NCBI GenBank assembly: GCA_947260005.1
Contig: CAMYOL010000057.1
Coordinates: 1 to 32,269 of the forward strand
Source of the DNA: an uncultured Ectothiorhodospiraceae bacterium
GTDB taxonomy: Bacteria > Pseudomonadota > Gammaproteobacteria > UBA6429 > Thiohalophilaceae
Direction: 5' to 3'
Length of the DNA stretch: 32,269 nt
Shown one piece after another: positions 9,601-17,715 of this stretch. Position numbers and translations under genes: made by a program. The notes under the pieces are model-generated. The model was not told the DNA's origin and searched no databases. It worked only from the letters and a program-made list of their open reading frames with translations. Each line of letters opens with the position of its first letter. Position 1 is the first letter of the stretch.

Positions 9601-9752
9601 TATTGGGTAATGATGACCGCATCCTTAATGGTAAACTCAGGGTCTTCCAGTCGCGCCAAACCAGTAAAAGACATGATGCCGCCAACCAGAATGATGACGG
9701 TGATCATCCAGCTTATGGATTTATTACGTATGGAGAATTCAGCAATATTCAT
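6687..9752 (-). CDS. RND efflux pump, inner-membrane transporter (TriC/VexK-like group)
   Basis: The 1021-residue product is an HAE1-type RND permease, the inner-membrane, proton-driven part of a tripartite efflux pump. It has the family layout: TM1 at ~12-30, a large periplasmic loop, a TM2-TM6 block from ~340 with the central GMLVDNAIVITEGI motif (398-411), a second loop from ~560 and the TM7-TM12 block. LARLEDPEFTIKDAVI (32-47) is typical of the subgroup that includes TriC and VexK rather than AcrB. Where AcrB has Asp407-Asp408 this protein has Asp402-Asn403, usual for this subgroup. It lies 45 bases behind the adaptor gene. Its ATG has only a weak ribosome site, so translation may depend on coupling. 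Substrates cannot be predicted. Confidence 0.92.
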   Translation of the reverse strand: MNIAEFSIRNKSISWMITVIILVGGIMSFTGLARLEDPEFTIKDAVIITQYPGASPQQVEEEVTYPLENAIQQLPYVDYIRSISTAGLSQITVTMDRIYGPDQLPQIWDELRRKVNDLAPSLPPGVKPPMVNDDFGDIYGLLFGIVGDGYSYKELVDYVDFLRRELVLVEGVGKVTVAGKQQEQVFVEISRSKMARLGIPYQRIYDILSTQNVVSNAGAVKLDQEYIRFSPTGEFQDVKEMERLIISEAGARQLVYLGDVATVKRGFKEVPTYLASVNGREAITLGVSFGFGYNVVEVGKRIEARLAELEAQRPVGIELEPLYNQPALVSASINGFVVSLAQAVTIVIAVLLIFMGIRSGLLIGLILFLTVVGSFIFMKIYNIDLQRISLGALIIALGMLVDNAIVITEGILIGMQRGLSKIQAAAAITKQTIWPLLGATVIAVTAFAPIGLSPDSTGEMLASLFYVLLISLMLSWFTAISLTPFFADMFFKEAKPKDNNESDNDPYKGLIFTVYKKLLDTCLRNSKTTALSAVVLLVLAGYGFGYVKQAFFPYMTTPIFFVDYWRQQGTDIRATQADIQEVEKYLMKLDGIKRISSNTGQGGIRFMLTYSPEKVFPSYGQWMIEVDDYKKIDSFIKQIENHLSDNYPQALFKFKKVELGPSSQGKIEARFSGPDPTVLRTISKQARDILLADPGTVAVRDDWKARAKIIRPIFAEAQARRLGISKKDMDDALLMSFSGKEIGLYRDGTTLMPIVARPPAIERLSLDSLPEIQIWSPVYSRYVPIEQVVSEFETVWEDSIINRRDRKRTIMVVTDPNILGEDTTAAVFNRVQSKIEAITLPPGYSLEWGGEFESSGKAQGPLFASLPIGIAMMFIITVLLFNNFRQPLIIWSTVPLAIIGVAFGLLLTGTPFTFIALLGFISLIGMIIKNGIVLVDQISIELKEGKDPYLAVVHSAVSRVRPVSMAAITTILGLVPLLFDAFFSSMAVTVMFGLGFATILTLIVLPVIYILVYKIKYQPIN

Positions 9753-9797
9753 AAATTTTTTATTCTTGTCGTATTATTATTAACGGAATATGAAGCT

Positions 9798-10904
9798 TTA
9801 CAGACCACGTTCTCTGACGAATGGCTTCACTTTCTGACCTTCCTGAATAAAGTTAACACCAGCCGAAATAACCTGTTGTCCTTTTGCAAGTCCGCTCAAA
9901 ACCTCAATTCCTTCATCGGATAATTTCCCGACGCTAATCGCCTGTTTAGACACTTGCATACTGGCGGGATCAACTAACCATACATAACGTTGTGTACTAT
10001 CCAGGGCTTCATCTTCTGCGGCAAACACGGCGGTCGGGGGTAACATTATTTTGTTACTGACATTGCTAAATGCCTTGGAGAAGTCAATGATCACCGTTGT
10101 AGACATTCCCTCAAGTAAGGGAAAATCCTTAGGTCTGTCCATGGTCACCACGGCGCGATAGGTTTGGGTTTGAGGATCGGCCTCGGTATCAAATTCTTTG
10201 GGTTGAGCGGGATAGGTCTTGTCTCCCTGAGAATCAATGCGAATTTTAATCTCGGCCTTTTTACCTTGACCGCTTTTTATTCGGGCAATCACACTTGCGG
10301 GTAACTGAAATGTGATATCAACGGTGTCGATGGACTGAATATGAACTATCGGCTCATTGGCCTGTACATTAGCGAAATTATCAACATGAACTTTTGATAT
10401 CACGCCATCGAAGGGCGAGAGCAGTGTGGTGTAACTCAGGTTAGCTTGTGCGAGTTTTAGATCGGCTGTCGCAGCCAGATAGCGAGACTTGGCTTTATCA
10501 TAATCTGCTCGTGCAATGAGTCCTTTCGCAAGGATATCTTTTGCTCGTTCGTATTGAACCTTGGCCAGATCAAATTTTGCTTTGCTGTCGTCGCGTTTTA
10601 ATTTGTAATCTTTTGGGTCCAGGCGAGCGAGCACCTCGCCTTGTTTTACGTTCTTTCCAGGAAATGCAGGACGTTCTATGAGTTCTCCGCCAACCCGGAA
10701 TGATTGAATCGCCTTATCAGTGGATTGCACTTCGCCCGGGAAGGAGCGGATGAGATTTGAACTTGCATCACCAACGGTAAAAATTTTAGCCGGACGTACT
10801 ATCGGCGCTTGTTTTTCTTCTTTTTTGTCGCAGGCGAATAATACAACCGTGCACATCGCCATAATCAGGAGTCGTGATGTATTAAAGTGAATACGGGTTA
10901 GCAT
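9798..10904 (-). CDS. RND efflux membrane-fusion (adaptor) lipoprotein
   Basis: The 368-residue product is the periplasmic adaptor that joins the RND permease to an outer-membrane channel. A signal peptide with lipobox L-F-A-C (Cys25) predicts a lipid-anchored N-terminus, followed by a charged KKEEKQ linker. Then come a barrel-sandwich (lipoyl-like) half with VKQGEVLARLDPKDY, a helical hairpin (~85-135), the second half with LLSPFDGVISKVHV, a beta-barrel domain and a membrane-proximal domain ending FIQEGQKVKPF. I chose the ATG at 10904 because AAGGAGC (10915-10921) sits 10 bases upstream; an in-frame TTG at 10913 is too close to that site. First gene of a two-gene operon with the permease; no TolC-type gene or regulator is adjacent. 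Confidence 0.92.
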   Translation of the reverse strand: MLTRIHFNTSRLLIMAMCTVVLFACDKKEEKQAPIVRPAKIFTVGDASSNLIRSFPGEVQSTDKAIQSFRVGGELIERPAFPGKNVKQGEVLARLDPKDYKLKRDDSKAKFDLAKVQYERAKDILAKGLIARADYDKAKSRYLAATADLKLAQANLSYTTLLSPFDGVISKVHVDNFANVQANEPIVHIQSIDTVDITFQLPASVIARIKSGQGKKAEIKIRIDSQGDKTYPAQPKEFDTEADPQTQTYRAVVTMDRPKDFPLLEGMSTTVIIDFSKAFSNVSNKIMLPPTAVFAAEDEALDSTQRYVWLVDPASMQVSKQAISVGKLSDEGIEVLSGLAKGQQVISAGVNFIQEGQKVKPFVRERGL

Positions 10905-11278
10905 CGGTGGCAAAGCTCCTTTTATACTTATATAGTTCTTTAAAGCCAGAGGCTATCATATTTGTAGATAGGACAACATCACGGGAATGGAAGCCACTCA
11001 GTCAGCGAAAGACGTACAAAAAAAATGGTTATATAGAGTTTGTTCAAATCATATCGAGTCCAGTTTTAAATACATTTCGTGATATTTTCTTGTTGCTACT
11101 GACCTTGGGGTTCTGGTTGTAATGCTTACTCAGAATGGTTTTTAACCATAAATTGCACACTCAGCGTGAATCATTCCGTTCAACTTGTCCTTAGCGTAGG
11201 TAGCCTGCTATGTACTGGGTTTTTTCAAGTATCGGGTATGGTAAGCTTGATAAAGATCAGGAAACAGAATATTTACTC
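10905..11278. other. Intergenic region between divergent transcription units
   Basis: This 374-base gap separates the minus-strand efflux operon from the plus-strand lipoprotein gene, so it should hold both promoters. I see the palindrome ATGGTT-TTT-AACCAT at 11135-11149, a possible operator or small hairpin, and AT-rich stretches near 10921-10932 that could hold a -10 for the efflux operon. No convincing -35/-10 pair and no credible gene were found; a 71-codon plus-strand frame here has no usable start signal or recognisable composition. Confidence 0.5.
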
Positions 11279-11611
11279 ATGCTACTAAGACTAATAAAAC
11301 TCTCTACGTTGGCGCTTTTGTTATCGTCGTGTTCGGCGATTCCTATCGAGGATAAGGCTAAATCGGTAAGAATCATTCCATACCCTGAAAATATAAAAGG
11401 ATGCGAATATATCAAGGAAGCCTTTGGTTTACAGGGGAATATTATTTCGTACTGGTTTACTTCAAATACTAAATTAGTCAATGGTGCGCTAAATGATTTA
11501 AAAAATAAGGCTGCTGAAGCGGGTGGAAATGTCATCGTATTCGAAGAAGACAGAGAAGTTGATTTTACTACGTCGACCGTCTTTATTGGTTACATATATC
11601 GGTGCAAATGA
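11279..11611 (+). CDS. DUF4156-like small lipoprotein
   Basis: The 110-residue product starts with a short signal peptide and lipobox L-S-S-C (Cys18), giving a lipid-anchored periplasmic protein. The mature part carries VRIIPYPENIKGCEYI, ALNDLKNKAAEAGGNVIVFEED and a terminal GYIYRC. This matches DUF4156 proteins, which have a conserved 'G C . . l' and an 'l.n.aa..Ga N.v' helix-strand core; two Cys (in KGCEY and YRCK) could form a disulfide. The function of this family is unknown. The frame is open further upstream to 11210, but only the ATG at 11279 places the signal peptide at the N-terminus. First of four consecutive plus-strand genes for exported proteins. Confidence 0.7.
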   Translation: MLLRLIKLSTLALLLSSCSAIPIEDKAKSVRIIPYPENIKGCEYIKEAFGLQGNIISYWFTSNTKLVNGALNDLKNKAAEAGGNVIVFEEDREVDFTTSTVFIGYIYRCK

Positions 11612-11676
11612 GCGCTTAAATTGGCGTATACTTTACAAACCTTAGTTCTGATTAAATATAATTGAGGGACAGGAAT

Positions 11677-12282
11677 ATGAAAAAAATACTAATAATCATT
11701 TTATCCGGCTTTTGCTTGCTGCAAGCCAACGTTTTACTGGCCGAAACCAATGTCTCTATTTTTGGCGGGTATCGTGGTGGTGGCGAGTTCGAAGAAGCAA
11801 ATACGGGCGAGAAACTGTCGCTTGATGAAAATGGCACGGCTGGTTTTACCATTGATTGGGATTATGTTGACAACACCACTATTCAATTGTTCTACAGTCA
11901 TCAGGAGACGCAGTTACTTAGCGGCACGGCCGGACCCGATGCGCTTTTTGATCTTGATATAGATTATTTAGGTGTAGGGGGTTCCTATAAATGGCCAGGT
12001 AAAACCGTGGAACCTTATTTAGCGAGCACGCTGGGTATCACTCATTTTAAACCAGAGGCGGATGGTTATGGTTCCAAATCACGACTCCATCTCAGCATTG
12101 GCTTTGGAACACTTGTAAATTTAAGTAAACGTATTGGCTTGAAGTTTGAGGCCAGGACGTTTGGAACCTTCTTAAATAGTGACGGTGCGATGTTTTGTAA
12201 CAATGGCAACTGTACAGTCTTTGTCAGCTCCAGCGCGCTATTACAATATGAGTTACTTGCGGGTGTTAATTTTTCTTTCTAA
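11677..12282 (+). CDS. Small outer-membrane beta-barrel protein (porin/OmpA-like fold)
   Basis: A 201-residue product with a clear signal peptide (cleavage after LLAE or close by), then repeated amphipathic strands: NVSIFGGYRGG, TAGFTIDWDYV, TTIQLFYSHQETQL, YLGVGGSYKWPG, VEPYLASTLGITHF, LHLSIGFGTLVNLS, IGLKFEARTFGTFL and a terminal YELLAGVNFSF ending in Phe. Eight strands and this length suggest an 8-stranded barrel of the OMP_b-brl type. Two Cys in MFCNNGNCTVF, in a loop, may form a disulfide. The ATG at 11677 is preceded by GAGGGACAGGA. The gene lies 65 bases after the DUF4156-like gene. No specific activity can be assigned. Confidence 0.75.
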   Translation: MKKILIIILSGFCLLQANVLLAETNVSIFGGYRGGGEFEEANTGEKLSLDENGTAGFTIDWDYVDNTTIQLFYSHQETQLLSGTAGPDALFDLDIDYLGVGGSYKWPGKTVEPYLASTLGITHFKPEADGYGSKSRLHLSIGFGTLVNLSKRIGLKFEARTFGTFLNSDGAMFCNNGNCTVFVSSSALLQYELLAGVNFSF

Positions 12283-12351
12283 TGGACAGCAAATAGACCG
12301 AGATAGTTTTGAATAATTAGTTTTACACTAATGATATTACTGGAGAAACAA

Positions 12352-12861
12352 ATGAAATCCATCTTCATAACATTTACCAACCTGATCATAACGCTAGCCC
12401 TGGTTTCGTTTTCAGGTGTGATTTATGCGGAAACGCAACAGGAACTTTTTGATAAAGAAATAAAGTTTTCCCGTGAAGTTTTATCCAAGCAACGGCAAGA
12501 TTTGATTATAAAAAATATGAGCTTGACGGCCTACGATGAGAAAAAATTCTGGGGGGTCTATAATCGTTATCGCGATGAGATGAAACCCATACTTGATCAG
12601 ACGGTTACCTTATTAACCGAATACTCAAATTCGTTAAAAAACAAGAATTTAACCGATGAGATGGCCATCGAGTTTACCGAAACCGCAATTATGCTACAGG
12701 GTGCAAAACTGGCGCTGCGGCGGGATTATATCAAAGAGTTTAAGGCGTTTCTCAAACCAAAACAGGTTGCGCGCTTTATTCAACTCGAGACAAAAATTGA
12801 CGCGATTATTAATTATGATTTAGCGCGTAAGGTTCCATTGGTTCCGGTAAATTCAAAATAA
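12352..12861 (+). CDS. Exported helical protein, Spy/CpxP-like in appearance
   Basis: The 169-residue product has a signal peptide (cleavage near VIYA, before ETQQ) and an otherwise almost wholly helical, charged mature part. Near the end LKPKQVARFIQLETKI resembles the LTxxQ-type segments of Spy/CpxP periplasmic chaperone-like proteins ('L.p.Q..rf..l..k'), though this is a weak match and the classical LTxxQ pair is not complete. The ATG at 12352 follows TGGAGAA at a good distance; an earlier in-frame ATG at 12331 has no such site. It lies 69 bases after the barrel gene and may belong to the same envelope-related group. Function not known. Confidence 0.6.
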   Translation: MKSIFITFTNLIITLALVSFSGVIYAETQQELFDKEIKFSREVLSKQRQDLIIKNMSLTAYDEKKFWGVYNRYRDEMKPILDQTVTLLTEYSNSLKNKNLTDEMAIEFTETAIMLQGAKLALRRDYIKEFKAFLKPKQVARFIQLETKIDAIINYDLARKVPLVPVNSK

Positions 12862-12971
12862 TCTTATTACGGGTTGAGAGATGAAAAAAAGTGATTAATT
12901 TTGAATGCTACTGGAAATTTAGTTTTGATTTATCATGGTTATCGACTTCGAATATTTGCTGGGAGTAGGTT

Positions 12972-13346
12972 ATGAATACACTTAAAACGACATGGTTCTT
13001 TATTTTATTATTGAGTGTGCCTACGGTGTTTGCTTCGAACCTGGGTTTTTTACATCAAGCCGCCCCCATCGCAGACTTTAACAGTGAAGATGTGAAAATT
13101 ATGGAAGATACCATTCAAACGGCACTCAATGAGAAAAAGGATGGCGAAAAACTGGCCTGGAAAAATGATAAAACTAACCATTCAGGTTTGATCAATCCTT
13201 TGTCATCCTTTATTAAGGATGAGATGAAATGTCGTGAAGTCCGAATAGTTAATAAATCCCAAAAAAGAATTGCGCAGAACAATTTCAAATATTGTAAGCA
13301 AGACGACCAATGGGTATTGATGAAATTTAAAGATGAAGGTAAATAA
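12972..13346 (+). CDS. Small exported protein, 17-kDa surface-antigen-like domain
   Basis: 124 residues with a signal peptide (cleavage near VFAS). The mature part reads ALNEKKDGEKLAWKND, SGLINPLSSFIKDEMKCRE and FKYCKQDDQWVLMKF. This order, 'L...G..l.W.n...g..G.I.P......CR........C....W.l', resembles the C-terminal domain of Rickettsia 17-kDa-type surface antigens and related outer-membrane proteins, without the glycine-zipper region those often carry. The two Cys (MKCRE, KYCKQ) fit a conserved disulfide pair. An AGG-containing site (GGGAGTAGGTT) sits just before the ATG. Last of the four small exported-protein genes, followed by the end of moeB on the opposite strand. The role is unknown. 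Confidence 0.6.
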   Translation: MNTLKTTWFFILLLSVPTVFASNLGFLHQAAPIADFNSEDVKIMEDTIQTALNEKKDGEKLAWKNDKTNHSGLINPLSSFIKDEMKCREVRIVNKSQKRIAQNNFKYCKQDDQWVLMKFKDEGK

Positions 13347-13423
13347 CTAAATTCAGAAAAATTTAAATTTATTATGGCCTTGCAATATTATGAAGGTATG
13401 GAAGTCTAAAACTGCTTAACGAT

Positions 13424-14197
13424 CTAATCAGTAGCAGCGTTACAGATAGCGCATTCCGGATCACGAGATAATTTTAATACTCGCGTTTCCATCGTGAACG
13501 CATCAATCAACATTAATTTACCGGCCAGTGTTTCCCCTATCCCCAACAGTACTTTTATGGATTCAATAGCCTGAATTGAACCTATCATACCAACCAGTGG
13601 AGCAAGCACACCATTTTCACTACAGGTTTGCATCTCCTCATTTTCGCCTTCATCTTTATATAAACATTGGTAACAAGGGCAGTGACCATTGTTCATAAAG
13701 ACACTAACCTGGCCTTCAAAACGTATCGCCGCACCAGAGACTAATGGTTTACGATGTTCAACACAGGCTCGGTTGACGGCGAAGCGGGTTTCAAAATTAT
13801 CACAACCATCAATCACGACATCAACCTGGGGGATTAGATCATTTAGATTTTCTTTGTTAAGTTGTTGTTTGAACCGGGTAACCGTTATTTCTGGGTTTAT
13901 TTTTAACAATGTTTCATAGGCTGAATCGACTTTGTCTTTGCCAATATCATCTGTGCTATGAATAATCTGGCGTTGCAGGTTTGATAATTCGACTTGATCA
14001 AAATCAGCCAGGATTAGGTGCCCAACCCCGGCACTGGCCAGGTACAGCGCAATCGGTGAACCGAGTCCACCCATACCGACGATCAGTGCGGTTGAGTCTA
14101 ATAGTTTTTGTTGGCCGACGGCATCGACTTGCGGCAACATAATCTGGCGGCTATAACGTAGTAATTGTTCGTCTTCCATTTCCATGCGGTTACTCAA
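13424..14197 (-). CDS. moeB: MoeB/ThiF-family sulfur-carrier adenylyltransferase
   Basis: The 257-residue product is an E1-like enzyme that adenylates the C-terminal Gly-Gly of a sulfur-carrier protein (MoaD in molybdopterin synthesis, or ThiS in the ThiF branch). The nucleotide loop is GMGGLGS (41-47), followed by LSNLQRQI (71-78). VDVVIDGCDNFETR (125-138) has the DN pair of the family. Cys192 is in TCSENGVLAPLVG. Zinc ligands are Cys175-x-x-Cys178 and Cys249-x-x-Cys252. There is no C-terminal rhodanese domain. Its start overlaps the end of prmC by 8 bases, so the two are translationally coupled, an arrangement common in gammaproteobacteria. moeB is preferred over thiF because of this context, but the sequence does not settle it. 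Confidence 0.88.
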   Translation of the reverse strand: MSNRMEMEDEQLLRYSRQIMLPQVDAVGQQKLLDSTALIVGMGGLGSPIALYLASAGVGHLILADFDQVELSNLQRQIIHSTDDIGKDKVDSAYETLLKINPEITVTRFKQQLNKENLNDLIPQVDVVIDGCDNFETRFAVNRACVEHRKPLVSGAAIRFEGQVSVFMNNGHCPCYQCLYKDEGENEEMQTCSENGVLAPLVGMIGSIQAIESIKVLLGIGETLAGKLMLIDAFTMETRVLKLSRDPECAICNAATD

Positions 14198-15041
14198 GTT
14201 GTCCTCCGCTAATGCGGGTATGTCCTGCCAGGTCGAGGATTTGTTTTATATTAGTGTAGTGATAATTATCGAATAAATCTTTTATTCTTTGTGCCTGATC
14301 AAAACCATGTTCAAGCCAGAGCCAGCCCTTTGTTTTTAAGTAATCATAAGCGCTTGGGATTAGCAAACGAATATCATCCAAGCCATCGATTCCAGAACTA
14401 AGAGCTGAACGAGGTTCGTGTTGGACGTCACCTTGTTGCAGATGAGGATCATTGCTTTCAATATAAGGTGGGTTCGAGAGGATTAGATCAAATTTTTGCT
14501 TTGTCGGGATGTCATCAAACCACTGGCTAGTGACCAGCGATATATTTTTTAATTGGTATTTTTCAATATTATGGCGGGCGACAGATAAAGCAGCCGATGA
14601 CTTATCACTGGCAACAACATTCCAGTTTGGTCGTGCCTTTGCGATAGCAATGGCAATGGCGCCGCTACCGGTTCCAAGATCCAGTAGCTGTATATTTTCA
14701 TCTTCAGCATACAACGATAACGCCATCTCAACTAATAATTCAGTTTCAGGACGTGGGATCAAGGTGTCTTTAGTAACTTTCAGATCAAGATCCCAAAAAG
14801 AGCGTGAACCGGTGATATAGGCGATAGGGTAGCTTTGTTTACGTTTTTCTATAAGTTGTTGGACTTGTTTAATTTGTTCGGCTTCGAGAGCCATTTGATC
14901 TTGGGTAATAATTGCGGTGCGTGGAATCGATAAAACATGGCAAAGAATTAGATCGGCATCAAGCCGTGCAGAATCGGAATACCCCGTTAGTTCGGAAATA
15001 CTTTGTTTGTGCAATTCACCCAGTTTGATATTCTGATTCAT
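14190..15041 (-). CDS. prmC: Release factor glutamine methyltransferase PrmC
   Basis: The 283-residue product methylates the Gln of the GGQ motif in peptide-release factors, using S-adenosylmethionine. It has an N-terminal helical substrate domain (1-85), YITGSRSFWDLDL, the IPRPETELLVE motif (95-105), the AdoMet-binding DLGTGSGAIA (121-130) and the catalytic NPPY (190-193). I start it at the ATG at 15041, with GAGAA about 7-8 bases upstream; the frame is open to a TTG at 15077 that would add 12 unlikely residues. Its substrate RF1 is encoded just upstream by prfA, but the two genes are separated by a 175-base gap carrying two repeat hairpins, so readthrough through these is needed if they form one operon. 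Confidence 0.95.
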   Translation of the reverse strand: MNQNIKLGELHKQSISELTGYSDSARLDADLILCHVLSIPRTAIITQDQMALEAEQIKQVQQLIEKRKQSYPIAYITGSRSFWDLDLKVTKDTLIPRPETELLVEMALSLYAEDENIQLLDLGTGSGAIAIAIAKARPNWNVVASDKSSAALSVARHNIEKYQLKNISLVTSQWFDDIPTKQKFDLILSNPPYIESNDPHLQQGDVQHEPRSALSSGIDGLDDIRLLIPSAYDYLKTKGWLWLEHGFDQAQRIKDLFDNYHYTNIKQILDLAGHTRISGGQLE

Positions 15042-15103
15042 TATTTTCTCATTATGAACTTTAAATATGCCTGACAAATTACTATTGTTTTGTTAAGTGT
15101 ACT

Positions 15104-15183
15104 TTCCCGAATGAATTTATCGGGAATCCTGTATTTTGACTATTATTAGATCTCTGGATCCCCGATAAGAGCACTCGGGGATG
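15104..15183. repeat. Two hairpin repeats between prfA and prmC
   Basis: The first hairpin is TTCCCGA-(9 nt)-TCGGGAA at about 15105-15127; the second is ATCCCCGA-(9 nt)-TCGGGGAT at about 15157-15181, followed on the plus strand by GACG. Read on the minus strand each begins as 'CGTCATCCCCGA...' or a similar form and ends in 'GGGGATCCA' / 'GGGAA', so they belong to the same dRS3-like class (ATTCCC-N-GGGAAT) as the arrays at 20161 and 23995. They lie in the transcribed region after prfA and may dampen or stabilise the mRNA; no T-run follows. Confidence 0.65.
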
Positions 15184-15216
15184 ACGGATTCATTAGTTTA
15201 TAGCATTTCGGAGGTG

Positions 15217-16302
15217 TTAGTCATCACTCATGCTGGCTAACAGATCAGCCTGGTGTTCGTTAATGAGCGGGTTGATCACTTCATCGAGATTTCCTTGCAT
15301 GACTTCATCCAGTTTATACAAGGTTAAGTTTATCCGGTGATCGCTTAATCGCCCTTGCGGATAATTATAGGTGCGAATACGTTGAGATCGATCCCCACTA
15401 CCGACCTGTAATTTTCTGGTCTCGGCCTGTTCGGCATGTTGCTTGTCTTGTTCTTGCGTGAGTAAGCGCGATTGTAATAACGACATCGCCCGCGCACGAT
15501 TTTTATGTTGTGAGCGTTCATCCTGGCATTCAACGACAATGCCTGAAGGAATATGCGTAAGCCGAATGGCTGAATCCGTTTTGTTAACGTGCTGACCACC
15601 TGCACCGGAAGCACGGAAGGTATCGACTTTTAAATCACTCGGATTAATATCAAACTCATCTATGCTGTCGACTTCCGGCATGATGGCAACCGTACAAGCC
15701 GAGGTATGTACTCGACCCTGGGATTCCGTCTCAGGTACACGTTGCACCCGATGTCCACCCGATTCAAATTTTAATCGTGAATACGCTCCCTGGCCTTCGA
15801 TACGCGCAATAATTTCTTTATAACCACCGTGCTCACCTTCATGCTCGCTCATGACTTCGATATTCCAGCGGCGTTTCTCGGCGTAGCGGGCATACATCCT
15901 ATATAAATCACCGGCAAAGATAGCCGCTTCATCACCACCGGTACCGGCACGGACTTCGATAAATATATTTTTCTCATCGTTAGGATCTTTAGGCAGCATT
16001 AACAACTGCAATTCCTGGCTGAGTGTTTCCTGACGTTTTTCGGCAGTCTTTAATTCTTCCTGAGCCATCTCGCGCATTTCCGGATCGTCTTCTTCCAGCA
16101 TGGTCCTGGCATCTTCTATGGCCGATAAGGTTTCTTCATAATCATTATGACAAGATACAATCGGAGTGAGTTGTGCATGTTCCTGCGACAGCGCCCGGAA
16201 TTTATTCTGGTCGCTAATGACATCAGGATCAGCCAGAAGATGATTTATTTCTTCCAAACGTTCAGACAAATGCTGCAACTTAGTGCGCAAAGAGGCTTTC
16301 AT
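15217..16302 (-). CDS. prfA: Peptide chain release factor 1
   Basis: The 361-residue product (normal length for RF1) recognises UAA and UAG and triggers peptide release on the ribosome. The N-terminal helical domain is followed by [24 protein letters not shown] (read in parts, 114-137). The peptide anticodon at 190-192 is P-E-T in [10 protein letters not shown], against PAT in E. coli, and keeps the P-x-T form. The GGQ catalytic motif lies at 235-237 in [10 protein letters not shown]. The ATG is preceded by AAGGATAG. It starts 11 bases after hemA ends, so the two genes are cotranscribed; this order is standard in gammaproteobacteria. Confidence 0.97.
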   Translation of the reverse strand: MKASLRTKLQHLSERLEEINHLLADPDVISDQNKFRALSQEHAQLTPIVSCHNDYEETLSAIEDARTMLEEDDPEMREMAQEELKTAEKRQETLSQELQLLMLPKDPNDEKNIFIEVRAGTGGDEAAIFAGDLYRMYARYAEKRRWNIEVMSEHEGEHGGYKEIIARIEGQGAYSRLKFESGGHRVQRVPETESQGRVHTSACTVAIMPEVDSIDEFDINPSDLKVDTFRASGAGGQHVNKTDSAIRLTHIPSGIVVECQDERSQHKNRARAMSLLQSRLLTQEQDKQHAEQAETRKLQVGSGDRSQRIRTYNYPQGRLSDHRINLTLYKLDEVMQGNLDEVINPLINEHQADLLASMSDD

Positions 16303-16313
16303 ACTATCCTTCG

Positions 16314-17579
16314 TTAATCTAGGGTATTGGGATTAATGCCAAGTAATTGGCAGGCGTGTTCGAGAAGTTCTTGTTCACCATGATAGGCGGCATGTTTCAT
16401 TTGCACGCTGGGCTCATGAATGATTTTATTGGTTAAGACTCGGGCGAGTTCATCAATAACTTGTTGCGGATCTTTACCGGCAAGTAACTGCCGTTTGGCG
16501 GTGGCCAGTGTTTCATCGCGTGATTGATATGATTTTTCCCGGTAGGCACGGATAGAATCGACGGCTTCGAGTGAGCGCAGCCAGCCCATGAAGTGTTCGA
16601 CCTGGGTATCGATAATGTCTTCGGCCTGATAGGCCGCTTCCTGACGGGATTTACGATTTTCTTCAATGACTTCCTGCAAGTCATCAACGGTATAAAGATA
16701 AATATCATTTAACTCGCCCACTTCCGGCTCGATGTCGCGCGGCACGGCGATGTCGACCATAAACATCGGTTTGTGTTTGCGGGTTTTGATCACTGATTCC
16801 ATCATGCCTTTACCTATGAATGGCAATGGGCTCGCAGTCGAGCTGATCACTATGTCAGCTTCAGGTAGCCGTTCCGGTATTTGCGGTATGGCAATGGCCT
16901 GGGCATCAAATAGCTTAGCCAATTCTTTGGCTCTTTCCACCGTACGATTGGCGACAATGATCTGGCTAACCTGATTTTCTTTTAAGTGACGGGCGACCAG
17001 TTCAATGGTTTCACCGGCACCTATGAGCAGAACGGTGCGTTCACTTAAATCTGAGAAGATCTGTTGCGCCAGACTGACCGCCGCAAAGGCGACCGAAACC
17101 GGGCTGGCGCCAATCGCGGTATCGGTGCGGACCTGTTTGGCGACCGCAAAGGTATGCTGGAACAACCGGTTTAATTGGGTGCCAATCACACCGGTCTGAT
17201 TGGCGGTCATATAGGCTTCTTTAATCTGGCCTAATATCTGTGGTTCGCCCAACACCATGGAGTCGAGCCCGGAGGCGACCCGAAGGATGTGCTGTACCGC
17301 ATCACTGCCGAGGTGGGCATATATATAAGGAGAGATCGATTCAAGCGGTAGTTGGTGATATTCGCTGAGCCACTCAACAACGGCTTCATTGGCCGAGTCG
17401 TCCAGTCCGCAATAGACCTCGGTACGATTACAGGTGGATAAAATCACCGCTTCCTGCACGGCCTCATGATTGACCAGATCCTGCAATGCGGTCGGGACAG
17501 TATCGGGGGCAAAAGCGAGCTTTTCCCGTATATCAACGGGGGCTGTCTTGTGATTGATACCGAGCGCTACTAAAGTCAT
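16314..17579 (-). CDS. hemA: Glutamyl-tRNA reductase HemA
   Basis: The 421-residue product reduces glutamyl-tRNA(Glu) to glutamate-1-semialdehyde with NADPH, the first step of C5-pathway tetrapyrrole synthesis. It begins [13 protein letters not shown], the hallmark N-terminus, has the nucleophile Cys50 in [25 protein letters not shown] (103-120) and the NADPH-binding [12 protein letters not shown] (184-195). The C-terminal dimerisation helices end in HACQLLGI. The frame is open up to 17759, but the extra 60 residues are unlike any HemA; the ATG at 17579 has GAGAAA upstream and gives the right N-terminus. First gene of hemA-prfA-prmC-moeB and divergent from the TPR lipoprotein gene. Confidence 0.96.
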   Translation of the reverse strand: MTLVALGINHKTAPVDIREKLAFAPDTVPTALQDLVNHEAVQEAVILSTCNRTEVYCGLDDSANEAVVEWLSEYHQLPLESISPYIYAHLGSDAVQHILRVASGLDSMVLGEPQILGQIKEAYMTANQTGVIGTQLNRLFQHTFAVAKQVRTDTAIGASPVSVAFAAVSLAQQIFSDLSERTVLLIGAGETIELVARHLKENQVSQIIVANRTVERAKELAKLFDAQAIAIPQIPERLPEADIVISSTASPLPFIGKGMMESVIKTRKHKPMFMVDIAVPRDIEPEVGELNDIYLYTVDDLQEVIEENRKSRQEAAYQAEDIIDTQVEHFMGWLRSLEAVDSIRAYREKSYQSRDETLATAKRQLLAGKDPQQVIDELARVLTNKIIHEPSVQMKHAAYHGEQELLEHACQLLGINPNTLD

Positions 17580-17657
17580 GGGGTTTCTCAGATTTTTGGC
17601 CTGAAACGTGCTAATTTCTATAAATATGGATGAACCAATACCGTAATAATTATCTAA

Positions 17658-17663
17658 ATTATA
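17658..17663 (-). promoter_or_regulatory. Candidate -10 element for the hemA operon
   Basis: On the minus strand this reads TATAAT, preceded by TTG, about 78 bases upstream of the hemA ATG, in the 136-base gap shared with the divergent TPR gene. No good -35 is found 16-18 bases further upstream, so the call is tentative. Confidence 0.35.
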
Positions 17664-17715
17664 CAAGGTATTTGGCCGAAAAGTTGTATATAGTTTGGAG
17701 ATAAACACACGGAAT

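Noticed and set aside
10907-11122. 71-codon plus-strand frame in the gap upstream of the efflux operon
   Set aside because: Begins antisense within the adaptor start region, no ribosome site, unlikely composition; better read as shared promoter DNA.
15104-15183. Intrinsic terminator after prfA
   Set aside because: Stems are present but no T-run follows on the minus strand; the wording matches the interspersed hairpin family instead.
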